From Oxytricha trifallax (taxonomy: Eukaryota; Ciliophora; Spirotrichea; Sporadotrichida; Oxytrichidae): a DNA stretch of 64,000 nucleotides. The stretch spans positions 1 to 64,000 of the forward strand of contig ARYC01017638.1 in assembly GCA_000711775.1 (NCBI GenBank), read 5' to 3'. Positions 21,679-34,200 of this stretch are shown one piece after another; the stretch's first letter is position 1; each line of letters opens with the position of its first letter. The position numbers were made by a program, and so were the translations under genes. The notes under the pieces are model-generated. The model saw only the letters and a program-made list of their open reading frames with translations. It ran no database searches and was not told where the DNA came from.

Positions 21679-22814
21679 TTGATAAAATAGATAAAAATAG
21701 GAAATTATAGAAATACAAATAAATCAATTATATATTAGTAATCTTAACTGCCACTAAATACAAGACGCATTTATCATACTTTTAGATCCAGGAATCAGTT
21801 TAAAGTGATTTGAATTATTTAATTATTATTAAAAGATTAAGAAATATAAATTAAAATAAATTATTCTTAAAATTTGGAGGATTTGCGAGGGTTTTGGAGG
21901 ATTTGCCACAATTAAAATAGGGCAAAAGTTAATTTTAATGTGATTTGTAATATATTAATCTTTATTATTATTTAAAGCATCAGAAGCAGTAATGGCGCTG
22001 CAAAATACCTAGAGAGGTTCTGATATTCAATACATTGCAATTTTCAAGCTAAGCCTTGGAATTAGTCTCCAGTAGCTTGGACAAAGTTGAAATCTTCATA
22101 TTGATACTTTTGCTCTAAGTACAAACCAATTACTTATGGGAGGAATTTATCATAATAGTAGTTTTTGTAATTGAAATCGGAGCTATCTAATGTAACAGTG
22201 ATTGTGTTAGTATTGTAAACAGAACTCAGTCCTTGAATGGTTTGAGTACAGATGTTGTCAGTCATACCAGTGGTTTTCACTGAGATATTCTCTAGCATTA
22301 TATGTAACGAATAATGCATTAGGATCTAAATCTGCGTGCATGAATGCGAACATTCTTGATACACCTAATCCTTCCTTTTTTAAACTACATAAGAATAAAA
22401 ATTAAAAAGGAATCTTACGTTCTTAATCTATCTCTAATAAAGACTGGTACAAGCTTGAAAATTGCAATGTATTGAATATCAGAACCTCTCTAGGTATTTT
22501 GCAGCGCCATTACTGCTTCTGATGCTTTAAATAATAATAAAGATTAATATATTACAAATCACATTAAAATTAACTTTTGCCCTATTTTAATTGTGGCAAA
22601 TCCTCCAAACCTCCAAATCCTCCAAATTTAAAGATAATTTATTTTAATATATATTTTTAATCTTTTAATAATAATTAAATAATTAAATCACTTTAACTGA
22701 TTCCTGGATTCAAATTATGATAAATGCTCTTGTATTTAGTGGCAGTTAAGATTACTAATATATAATTGATTTATTTGTATTTCTATAATTTCCTATTTTT
22801 ATCTATTTTATCAA
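21679..22814. mobile_element. foldback element (TTGATAAAATAG family) with gene-like core, copy 1
   Basis: Arms 21679-about 22050 and about 22450-22814 are inverted copies. The ends are TTGATAAAATAGATAAAA..., flanked by TA (21677-21678, 22815-22816). It shares about 45 terminal bp with the element at 43973-45026. The unique ~400-bp centre is GC-richer and holds a protein-like reading with an apparent intron. It is inserted in the decayed TBE transposase. Confidence 0.85.
22044..22450 (-). pseudogene. captured gene fragment in foldback core, with intron and frameshift
   Basis: On the minus strand an upstream part (VPVFIRDRLRT) is joined across a 34-nt GT-AG intron (22418-22385, GTAAGATTCC...TTATGTAG) to LKKEGLGVSRMFAFMHADLD, which then runs out of frame near 22280. 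The other frame, from ATG 22319, reads ENISVKTTGMTDNICTQTI and on to GDQFQGLA, stopping at TGA 22046-22044, almost exactly where the arm begins. This looks like a piece of a cellular gene carried by the element. I do not recognise the protein. Confidence 0.5.
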
Positions 22815-23488
22815 TATTAAAGAGTGAGATCCTGCATTAAATTTATGGAGTAATCTTGCCAAAGTCGTGTAATTTAAAATAGGTTTGAGTCGATCTCTAT
22901 AATCATCACATCCAAAACGCAACATTAACAATTAATCTTATTATTCACTGTCATAAAATGACCCCGAACCTCGTAAATATTCATTTGAATTCCTGTTATA
23001 GAAAATTAAAACCCTAATTATGTATGCCTTAATAGTCTACTTTTATCAATCAAAAACTCAATCAAATAACTTCAAGGGTTTTGGGGTTTGATTATTATCT
23101 GCATATACTTATTTTTAATATTGGATCTTTTCCTCTTCTGATTAGATAACATTCTATTATTGTTAAATATCCATTATAAAAAAGATATATAAAAGTTAAA
23201 ATTAAATATATGTAAATATATATCCATGGTTTTAATCAAAATATTATTAATGACTTAATTATATTAATACTAATAAAATCGAAATCAATTTTTAAATTCA
23301 AATTACAGTTATTTCAATTGATTGACTCAAGTCAATCGATCAATATAAAAAGTTTAAATAAATAGGTGTAGAAATAAATATAAATAATCATCATTATAAA
23401 ATCATTCTAAAAATCTTATCTATTAATCGTTTTTAAATAGCATCTTCTGACGTTATTTATAGAACGTAAAAAAGTTATATATAAATGT

Positions 23489-24171
23489 GTTCTAGTCGAG
23501 ACATCCCTCCTCACCCCCTCACCTCCACATCCACCTTCCCACCCTATAAAATATGATATTCATATCAAATTTTGATAGAGAGTTTCATGACCCTACGGAT
23601 GTTTCCTGACACTAACATTGAAAATAATATTTTTTGGTAATATAAATATATAAAGCATATAAATTTCATTTTATCATTACAGTGTACTAAATATTTTTAA
23701 TGATAAATAATTTTCAATGTATATTATAATTATTTGTCAAATTATGCATTAAAAACAATGCTTAATAACTTTAATTTATTAATATCATGCGATTTATTCA
23801 AAGTTGATAAAAATGATATTGGATGCGAGATTATAAATAAATATATCAATGATAAAGATTTTTTAAGAATTCTATAAATTAAAAATCTCTATGTATGGGG
23901 CAGGAAACTTCCCTCAAATTTTTAATCCACTATGACTGAATCTACTTACTTTATAAAATTTTTGGATATTTAATACTAAATTACTATTAACAATTGATTT
24001 ATTTAATTTATCATTACAGTCGACCTATTTTTATATATATTTTTATAGGTAAAAGATATATAAAAAATCTCTTCAAAACTCTACTCGATATGATTCGAAA
24101 TAGTAGCGAGATTATTTTCTATCATTTAAAAATAAATAACTTAAGAGAGGGGTAGGGTATCTCTGTAAAAC
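23489..24171. mobile_element. degenerate foldback of the C-rich-end family (copy d)
   Basis: Left end GTTCTAGTCGAGACATCCCTCC followed by C-rich DNA and TTCATATCAAATTTTG. Right end GAGAGGGGTAGGGTATCTC...AAC. These are worn versions of GTTCCAACCGAGACCCCC and its complement. The interior palindrome is lost. It lies 3' of MORN copy 2, at a different point from copy c relative to MORN gene 1. Confidence 0.5.
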
Positions 24172-24179
24172 ATAAATAT

Positions 24180-26143
24180 ATAAAATACATAATTATCCAT
24201 CTGAGTCGGTATACCAAGCTTCACCATGTCTCTATCCGTCTCTCCATTCATTTATTTATGTATTATTTAATGATTTCTAATAACATTTAAATTTATATTG
24301 GCCTTCATACTTTTCACCGGTAGTCCAAATCATAATTCCAAAGCCATCTTCTTCATCATTGACAAAGTTTCCTTCGTAAGTATGCCCACATTCAAATATA
24401 AATTTACCTTGCCCATATATCTTGTTTTCTTTCCAATATTTAATATATTTAATTTCTTTTATAAATAAATATCCTTCATAATTAGAGCCATCAACGTAGA
24501 CTATTTTTCCATATCCTTGAATCTAATTATTTTAATACAATAATATAATTTTATTATAATCTTGTCGTCCTCGAATTAAAACATATTATATGGTACTTAT
24601 GGGGGAGGAAGTTTCTTGTATAGTAATTTATTTATATATAATTTATATTAAATAAATGTAAATATATTAATCTCTAACTCAACAAAGGTAAGAGTATAAG
24701 CTTTACACCTTTTGACAGTAGAAAAATAAAAAGCAATTTTTATCTTATTTAATAGAATTAGGGGGGGGAAGTTTCCTGCACCGGTTTATGATAAAAAAAA
24801 AATTTTAGGGAAGTTTCCTGCACTCTTTTAAATTTTTTTAATTTTTAATTTTTAATTAAATTAATCTTTATAAAAACTATCAACTAACTTCAGGACTAAT
24901 TTCAACATTTAATTATACTTTAATTTTTTAATCAATAGTCAATATCTCTCTTCAGATTCCAACAACTCTGACATTTTTCATCTAATATTTATAGGTTCTG
25001 TTATAGTAATTCCAAATATTTTATCCAATTTTTATTGAAATTCTGATTGAATTTTTCTTGTTCTTACCATGCCTTTATAATGTTAGACTATATTTTCTTT
25101 AACTACTTCAATGATGAGCGATATGCTCTTAATATTTAATGGGTAAAAAAATATTAATTTTGTTAATTTATGTCAAATTTATTAAATTTAACATAAAAAA
25201 ATTAAAGCGTGCAGGAAACTTCCTCGAGTGCAGGAAAATTCCCCCCCAGAATTAGATATTGTAAGATATTAAATTTTTATATACCTTAAAATTTGGAAAA
25301 ATTATAAAAAAAAGAATATATAAAATGAATATACGTTTTTGCATGCTATAAATCTAAAAATATTTATAAATAATCAGTTAGATTTGTTGAATCACAAGTT
25401 TGTGAAAACCCCAAAATAATTTTTATAATTGTAACAAATTTTAATTACATAGAAAAAAATTATTCAAAAAAAAAATGCTTAACTTGTCAGGAAACTTCAC
25501 TAAAATCAAATTTTTATCATAATTCTAAGCATGAAACTTACCCCTGTACATATTAGTATACTATAATTCACCTTCATAAATTCCACTTCCTTTAAAAATG
25601 AAGATTCCTTTGCCGTGTCTGCTCCCATTAACATATTCAGCTCTGCATTCATCCCCATCTTTATGTATTTCTGTGCCTTTGCCATGTTTCTCATCATCAA
25701 ACCACTCTCCAGTGTATGTAGTATTATCTTCTGCGGTAAATTTACCAAAGCCATGGCGTCTTCCATTCTTAAAAGAACGATAAATAATAAAACATAATCG
25801 CAAATGCGTATTAATTAATGATTGAACCATTGACCTTCATACCATCCACCATCATCATCGGTATATATTTTCTTTCCTTGACCATTAGCATACCCATATT
25901 TTCTCTCTCCCCAGTATAACATAAAATACTACAAACCGATTTTCATAAAATATATTTTAGTCGCCACTATTGGGTTTAATTGAAACTCCTGGTCCATGCT
26001 TAATAATAAATAAAACAATATAAATAACTTTCTCATGTCGAGGAGGTAGCCTCTATATCTCTCCCCACTTTCCAGAAGAGAACCATGTGTAAACTACAAA
26101 TTCAAATCCCTAATTCTATCTTGCCAGACTTCTAATACTCGTA
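24180..26143 (-). CDS. MORN-repeat protein, second copy, N-terminus missing
   Basis: Minus-strand blocks match MORN gene 1: 26143-26028 (RVLEVWQDRIRDLNL, GERYRGYLL), 26001-about 25965, about 25917-25830, about 25775-25561 (NGRRHGFGKFTAEDNTTY then GEWFDDEKHGKG), about 24570-24480, and about 24470-24190 (YEGNFVNDEEDGFGIM ... RDGQRHGEAWY). Small spacers at the same places as in gene 1 use similar pointers (CTT at 25999/26028, ATT at about 25766/25820, AATCT around 24515/24570). The acidic N-terminal block of gene 1 has no counterpart: the block stops at the 17-bp junction word, and the neighbouring MORN gene 3 ends at 26375. Either the N-terminal block lies elsewhere (scrambled) or this is a partial duplicate. 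The spacer 24600-25560 contains a hAT-like MITE. Confidence 0.75.
24762..25247. mobile_element. hAT-like poly-G MITE (copy 2, uninterrupted)
   Basis: Ends GGGGGGGAAGTTTCCTGCAC and GTGCAGGAAAATTCCCCCCC with the AAGTTTCCTGCAC word doubled at each end. The flanking duplication is AGAATTAG (24754-24761 and 25248-25255). About 486 bp, inverted relative to the copy at 16249, and without the TTAA foldback. It lies in a spacer of MORN copy 2. Related single ends occur at about 23898, 24602 and 25488. Confidence 0.8.
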
Positions 26144-26374
26144 AATAAATTGGAAATATTAGTAAATAATAAAAATAAGATTTTAAATTAATAGGATAAA
26201 TTTATCAATTAAGAAAACAAAAATAATGAGAATATAAAAATTAGTTAATGTATTTGTAAATTAAAAAGTAGGGATAGATTATATATCTTTTGTAACATTT
26301 CAATTCTAAATTGCTAAGTTTTAAAATATATTTTATTTTATAAAAATCTGGAGTCTAGATAAAGATAAAAATAC

Positions 26375-27876
26375 TCACAGCCATTTTGTTCTCTTACCAT
26401 CCTCCCAGATTCCTTTTTTAAGCAAAAATAATGTTTAATTATTAATAAATTTATGTATATTTTAATCTAAATTATTAATAAGCTCTCCTGAACTGGAAAG
26501 ATACTCCCCTTCACCATGTTACTTGCCATCTCTCCATTCAAAAATCATATTTACAGTTTTAAAACTTAATGCATTTATTTTTTGTGCATATTATCCAGTG
26601 TATCTCCTTCCATCAGGCCAATAAAAGATTCCAAATCCGTGTTTCTTATCATCCAGGTACTCACCTTCGTACTTACGCTCATCACTCCAAGAGAACACTC
26701 CCTTGCCATGCATCTTATTCATGAACCATGTGCCTTCATATTGACGGCCATCTGCCCACTTATATAGTCCAGTACCCTCGATGTTGTTGTCCACGAATTC
26801 GCCTTCGTATTCTGATCCATCAGCCCAATTAAATTTACCTACGCCGTGTTTCCTACCCTCTACATAGTCGCCTTCGTAGACTGCACCATCTGGCCAAGAC
26901 TCCTTGCCTTTTCCGTGTTGTTTGTCAAGCAGCCAGTTTCCCTCATACTTGGCGCCATCTGTGTGAATGTAACTACCGTACCCATGGGCTTTGTCTTCTA
27001 GCCACTATCCAAGATATATAAACATCTTAATTATAAAATTAATACGATTACTAGGTAAGAGAATAATAATAAAATTACATCTCATTGATAAAACTTGTAT
27101 TTTAAAGACAATACTTATTTATAAATTCTCATTAATAAGGAATTACAAAGATTTTTTCCCAAATACTAAGTTTGTTTTTTATGTTTAATTAATAGTTTAT
27201 TATAATAAATTATATTATTCTTTAATTGTTTTAACTTTTTTTATTGGTTTTATCTCCATCACTATGATGTAGGCGTCCATAACCCTATGCAAGGCCATTA
27301 ATCCATTCTCCATGATTTATTAATCAATTATATATTACTTTATTAATTGTAAATTTTATTGATAAACTGCACCATTAGCCCATAGTTGACTACCAGGTCC
27401 GTGTCTCTTCCCATCCTTAAGGTATCCCTTATATCTTTCCCCATTTGAAAACTCCAAAAATGATGTATATTCCAGGTTTTCTGGGGCTATTCTATCTTTC
27501 CACTGCTCTTCTACTTTCCTGTAAATTTCATCATGCTCGAACTTGAAATCTTTTGCACCTCCAGTGTTTGAAGAATTTGTCGAATAACCATTGATAGTGG
27601 GATCGTTTTAGTCTTCTTTTCTCTTTAAATAAATCATAAATTCACTCATAAATTTTAAATATAAAGACATAGTAAATGAATTTATCTTTGTCATATGAAT
27701 ATAATATAGAATACTGTATAATATTTAAATAGTAATCTGAATTTAATCATAAAAAAGTTAACTTTTCTCTTAGTTATTTATTGAAGTGTCTTTTATGAAG
27801 CAAGGGTTTTTGGAGCGGAATTGTATTGCTCAGCACCAAAATTTGAATCTTAAGTCTTACAGCAGACAGCACCCAT
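26375..27876 (-). CDS. MORN-repeat protein gene 3, apparently complete, MGAVCC start
   Basis: Begins at ATG 27876 with [14 protein letters not shown], a classic N-myristoylation (Gly2) plus palmitoylation (CC) context. This predicts membrane anchoring. After a spacer the protein continues at about 27620-27360 ([37 protein letters not shown]), then 27330-27245 ([19 protein letters not shown]), 27005-26590 (a run of MORN units such as [18 protein letters not shown]), about 26560-26470 (EWRDGKQHGEGEYL) and 26425-26375 ([15 protein letters not shown]). The WxxGKRxKWL ending is typical of ciliate MORN proteins. TAG/TAA occur as glutamine. It shares the W(Q/K)DRI...GERY.GYL start of the MORN region with the two copies to its left, so the three are tandem paralogues. 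Confidence 0.85.
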
Positions 27877-28201
27877 TTATTCTAATTAATTATTTGATAA
27901 ACGATTAAATTTAATTGAAATATATATTATTTAATTGATGAATTTCACTGTAGAATAGATTAAACTAAAAAAGAAAATTGGATGTATCTGCAAATTTTAA
28001 TTCAAAAATTGGATTATAAAATACAAATGTAATATACAATTACATAGTTTTGAATTTATTGTATTACTATGTAATTAATAAATCATTTTAATATAAATAT
28101 TTTTTTAATTTATTATAAATTCGACCCAATTTTCCTATAAAGTCACAAATGTAAATGAACCATAATATTTATATGAATAATAAACTTGAATAATAATTGT
28201 T
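27877..28201. other. intergenic, AT-rich
   Basis: Very AT-rich DNA between the start of MORN gene 3 and the stop of the LRR gene. It must contain the MORN gene 3 promoter. No other feature seen. Confidence 0.5.
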
Positions 28202-31200
28202 TCAATTTTCACTAGGTTGACTCATAATATTGTCCATCCTACTTTAGCCAGGAAGATTAACTGTGATAGCACTTCCTGACTTACCATTTTTCAAAACTGA
28301 GAAATACTGCATGTACTGCTCTTCTGATTGCTGATGCATCAATCCTTCTGCTTCTTGATCTTCCAGATGCTCATCCAAGACGGATTCATATATTTATATA
28401 AAAATTACTATATATTATTAATCAATTTTTACATGATTCATCAGATTCTACATTTGGTATCTCTACTTTTCTAACGAAATCTCTTCTGCTCATGCCAACC
28501 ACTGGCAGTATTAAATCCAATATTTTCTCTATTTTTAGGTATAGAGGTTCACTACTCCTACGATATTTCAAAGCTGCACTTCTACCGATAAATTCAAGGA
28601 ATTCTACAAATAGCAGTTTCTTATATGGATTTTTATTATTTTAAATATAAATATTAAAATAATTACAAATATGGATTTGCACCTTTTTCCATTTCATTCT
28701 TTACTGTCATTAAAATATAAATCATATCTGTGGTTCACAAATATAAATAGATATTCATATAAAATTAATTAAATTTTATCATTTTACTCATTCCATAAGC
28801 AAAAGTAGAATCTTTATAAGACAATTCAACTCCAACTTCCTTGGATGACATTAGAGTCACTGCATCCTACAGAGACATCCATGACTGCTTTGGCTAGAAA
28901 TGTTTCTTATATAGCTTTTGCAATCTCATCATAAAATAATTATGAATGTTATAAACTTAATGCATTAACATAGAATGTTTAATATGATAAATTTAAAAGT
29001 GAATGCATCCATATTGGCATCGAAAACTAAATTTACATCTTTAACCCATAATTCTTCATCTCTAAATTCCTGCCATGGTAGAGCCAGGGAGTACTTTAAG
29101 ATATTGTTTTCAAGGAGTTTTTCTAGCGATTCGTTAAAAGTCTTAAATCATTATTATTTATCATAAAACATATTCACTTTATAAATAATTTATGATAATA
29201 TAAAAAATAAGAATATAATAGTCTAAGCCAAATTGGTTTCTTTAAACTTCTAGCCAGCTATTCTAACTAATATTTCCCAAAGTTCATATCTACAGAGAGC
29301 TCTATCGGGGTTTTCCTCGATATCTGTAACTTCCACATTTGCAGCAATAAACATCCTATCGATTGTAGCAATTTAAGTACGTTCATTTTTAATAGATATA
29401 CTAATTACTGATTAAAATAAAGAGTGTGAAGTATGTTCATCAATGATGTTGCATTGTTTTATGAAATTTACGAAATCAAGCCAAGTTAGATTGGGATAGT
29501 TGCTTAAACTTATCATTGTCAGGTATATATTTTTGAGAGGTCTTATGTTTTCTCTAAATGTCTCCTCTATTTCTTCTAAGTCTTTTCAAATTAGCTTTTA
29601 GAGTTAAAAAAACTCTAGTTTTTACTAATTAAATTGAATAGTAATAAATTACTTGAAAGTCTTTGGAATCTTTGACAAACTTATTGACTTTCCAATACTT
29701 AAAATCATTTTCAATAACTTCATCTAAAATGGCATCAGTGTCTACCTTCCACTCTGCGAATACATTAACATTTTTATCTTCAAATTAAGCCTCTCTTTTC
29801 TTAAAAGGAAGAGGCTGTAACTCTTCTTTTCTTATCTATGGAAAGTACAATATTTGAGTTTATTGTGCATTCTAATATATAGTAATTTACAAATTTTAAT
29901 TTTTATTTATGATATTTATCAATAAATTTAAACAATTCTACTATGATTACCCTGTGGTAAGTATGTTAATTTGCTCTAATTGACAACTTGCTTTTACGAT
30001 ATCAGCAAAAACGTATAAATTTTCATCTGCTTTATCGAAATTTAAAGTTTCTGGGATGAACTAGATGTTCTTAAATCTCATTGCTTTCTTAACTATTTAC
30101 TTCCAATTTTACTTATAATGCTCTTCTATTTCTTTCTTTACCTCATAAATACATGAGGAATTGTTTAAAATATTATTTAAATAGTTTATTCAATTTATGG
30201 AAATAATTACTCATACAACTTTTGATCTTTGAGAGTTTAATTTTTCTAAATTTAATTGAAAGTGGTCTAATCTAGAGTATTTAGTAATTTTTCATATTTT
30301 TATTCTGGAGTTATGTAACTAGGATCTAGTATCTAAGCAAAGTTTATATTATAATAAATCACATATATGAAAGAGATTTATCATATTTTCATTTAAATGT
30401 ATTTTATTTTATAATAACAAACTTGAGTATGTTGATCATTTGATTAGTTTTATAGTTCATTATAGATTCATGACTGCCTTTAAATTTAATTTGAACATTT
30501 TAATCGCAAATTAGTGTTTCCTGCTGTATTTATGGTTTCTTTTGCATTAATGATCTCCCACCAAACATCCCTGCTAGGGGATTTGATTGGTTTTGATCTT
30601 GTCTCTCATTATTAAATGATAAAATTTGATTGAGTTATAAATAAAATCACATGCTTTATTGTGAAATTAATTCTCATGGAGTTTCATAAAGATAGTGTAT
30701 TGCCATCTCCCGCAAATAAAACATTCTTAGCTTACAGTCCACTGCGCACTTCCAGGCATTTCTGGGTGCTCAAGGATTCTACTTAGGATAAAATTTTCCA
30801 CATCTCCTCCAATTGTAGTACTTGCTCTACCTGTTTTATAATTATTTACGAATTTTCTTATTTTATTGATACCTTAAATAACTATCAGTTTCAATTATAA
30901 TTTATCGAATGTAAAAATTATCTACCCTAATTGGCGGCTGTATTTATATTATAGCAAGTATATTCATGAAGTTCTTTCTCAGCCTAATTTCTCATAAATT
31001 AAGTTTTTATTTATTCTTTCCATTCGTTTTTATAAAGTTAATGAACATTTGGCTTCTTAACTAGTTGCCTGTTTTAAATTTTAGTTTGAATTATATTTTT
31101 TATTTATTAATGCCCTATTTGGAATAAAACAATTATTTAAAAAAATATTTTTTTAAAACTATTGAAATATATTCCTGTCTAGCCTCTCTCCCGTGCATTG

Positions 31201-34200
31201 TAACTTTCTTAAAATATAGTTGTATAGTTTCTTAGATTTCCTAATCAAAGGTGTATTACTCAAATGAACTGATTATAGTGAATGAGCTTTCTATAACTTT
31301 AATTATAATATTTTGTTTCATTAATAATTATGAATCATACAATTTTAATTCTTAAGATATATTGATGAGCTTTTCTGATGGATTTAATTAGATATTTAAT
31401 GTGTTACTGACTAGAAAACATCTTGGATAAATCTAAGTGAATAAGATTTGGGTTATTCCTTATAAACTGCCCTAGCGGTTTAATGTCCACATCTTATGAT
31501 AAAAATACTAATATATTTAGGATATTAATAAAAAACTTCATAGATAAAATTAATTAAATCTTCTCTGATTTCATTCCATGAGAGATTTAAAACTTATAGT
31601 CTATCATTAAGTGAGAGGGCTTTTATAATGCTGGTCATTGAGTGAGCACATAACTCATTCCAACTTATGTCCAATTCAATTAGATTTGGGTATTTATTAT
31701 TTAAGTAAAAATAAGGCATTTTTATATAATAATTAAATTTGGAGCAGACTATTTACTGATAAGTTAAACCAATAAATCTACTGAATATTCATTAAGCTTG
31801 GTTTTAGGCATTGATAGTTTCTTTAAGAAGCAAGTTTCTTTCAAAACCTCCAGAATGTTAAACATTTTACATATAACTTTTTATAATAGCGAATATTAAA
31901 TGAAAATATGAAATTAGGTTAAATTTATCTGGGGATAGGTTTATTGACACTGCCAGGGATTACTTTGCAACCAGCAATTCTGAGTTCCTCTAATTAAAAT
32001 GGTGGAACTTTTGATAAATATTTATCTTTTAACACTTCAAAACTCTTAGGTCCAAATTCGTTTTTAGTGCAGTAAATTATTGATTTTAAGCTATTTAGTT
32101 AATTCTCATTTAATGAATTGAGGATCTATGAAAATTAATCATCACTGATTTAATTGTATATTTTAAATAATTTTAACTTAATTTATAAAGAATAGCTAAG
32201 TAAAAAAATTATTTGATATAGTTTTAATTGTGGGAAAGACTTATTTTAGTAAGTTTATCTCTGCTTAGATTGATTGACTGGCAGAGTGCTTTTACTATGC
32301 CAGAGTTTAGTTAATAGTCTGATAGTGAATATTCTTAATTCCGAATTTATGTGACTGCTTAAGCCAGAGGTACTGCTCTCTATTTCTCACATTCTTTTAG
32401 GTACTTATTATCCTATTTAATAGCGATAGAATTAAACTGATTATAAAAACTGGCATAAAAAAGTTTTAATGTACTCAAGAACCATTTCCTTGGTTTACTC
32501 TTGATATAAAAAAAGAATTAAACCTTCTTAATTTAAGAATTATATTATACTTAGGCTTTTGAATGTCTCTCATACTTTATGACAGCAAGTTTTCTCTGTC
32601 TCTTAGAGTCATTAAGAAATCATAAAACTTCCCATTATTAACATTCTCGCTTTCCTTCATGATTTTTTCTCTAAATTTTAATCCTAGTCCTCCAAAGGCA
32701 ATTGTACTCTTTTTACTTAGGGCTGGCTCTTAAGATTGCTATGGAATATAACTTTAAAATATGTTTATATTGTGAAATACATAGCATAAACTGCATATAC
32801 TGTATTCATTTAAGTGTTATACAATTTAATTATAGGCTCAGCTTACTTTTACTATAGCATTTAACTTTTCCTAATATTAAGCAAAACTAACTGCTCAAAT
32901 TCATCCTAATCCAAATCCCCTTTCTCAAATTAGTCCTTCACCTTCTACCTGAATTCAATGCGCTGTTCTTGGTTTTTAAGAAATGATGAAGCTATTTACT
33001 GATCGTCTTGAGCTAGTTCATTCATATATTTATCGCCGTCGTCTTCTGACTCTCCATCACTGTGATTGTTTTAGTGGTGATTGTGATGATGGCTTTTTAA
33101 GTATTCCAAGTATCCTGGATAAAAGAATGTTAAGACAGAAAAAATAAATATACATAGAATAATTTTTTTAAATTGGATGTGCTTGTTCTTTCCCAAAATT
33201 TAAGGAGAAAGGTTTGCTGATAGCAGTATTTGAATCTTTATTCAAGAATTTTCTATTATTTGTTGAAAAGTCTCTACTTTAATGAACACTATTCATAGCT
33301 GCAAATAGGCTCCCATTGCTATATGAAATACATAAATTTGATATAATACCTTTTAATTTATTGAATTGCTTCCTCTTTTATCTGATATCTTTGGTAAACT
33401 GCTCATTCTACTGCTGATTAATTAATCATGATCAATCGTAGTACTATTTTTATTTTGTGTTTAATTGAATTTCTAGTTTATTATATTCACATTGTTTTTA
33501 GGGGTGACAGTGTTTGACATTTAATTTGGGTTTTATTTGAAGTTAAAGTATTCACTTGTATTTTAAGATTAATATTATTTATAATCATTTTAATCATAAA
33601 AAATCATAAGTAGGATATAAATAGATGTAGCTTATTCATATAAATTTATAATTATTTATATATAATTGTATTGGCAAATTGTTGATTATTACCTTCACCA
33701 GGTGAGGGGCTATTCATCTAAAAATTATTAGATTTCTTCTTATCTGACTATTTCAAACTATACAATTCTTATTTCGCCTGTTTTTCATCAAAATTTTTCA
33801 TTTGCATCTTATTGTACTTTTATTGGCAAACTTTGCAGTTTTAGATGTCTGTCAGGAGTTTGTGCTCGATTTCTTAAATGCTGTTTAACTCGTTTATGTT
33901 TATCATAAAAAATAAACAAAATTAATTACTTTGTATTAATATAATGAATTGAATATTATTTATCATTGAGTTCTTATTACCATTTTAGGTTATAGTATTA
34001 TCTACACTATTATTTTTAATATAATAAAATATAGGAAAAATTAACTGAGTGATTAATTGATTTTATTATTAACACTGAATCTAAAACTTTATAGACCGTG
34101 ACCCGCAGTAGAAGAAGTTACATTCTCAAAATTCTCAATTTAATTTGAAATTGCAGCGTTAATTTTACTCTGCCTATCTAGTAACTGCTCTTAATAACCA

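Larger units (their letters stand above)
20601..23090. mobile_element. chimeric, internally deleted TBE with a foldback inserted
   Basis: The left end CAAAATCCCAAAACCCCTG and the right end GGGTTTTGGGGTTTG are TBE termini facing each other. Minus the inserted foldback (21679-22814), only about 1.35 kb remains, holding a decayed transposase and lacking the 22 kDa and kinase genes. The flanks do not match (AAT before, ATT after), so this is probably a recombinant of two TBEs rather than one insertion. It lies exactly between the start of MORN gene 1 and the 3' flank of MORN copy 2. Confidence 0.8.
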
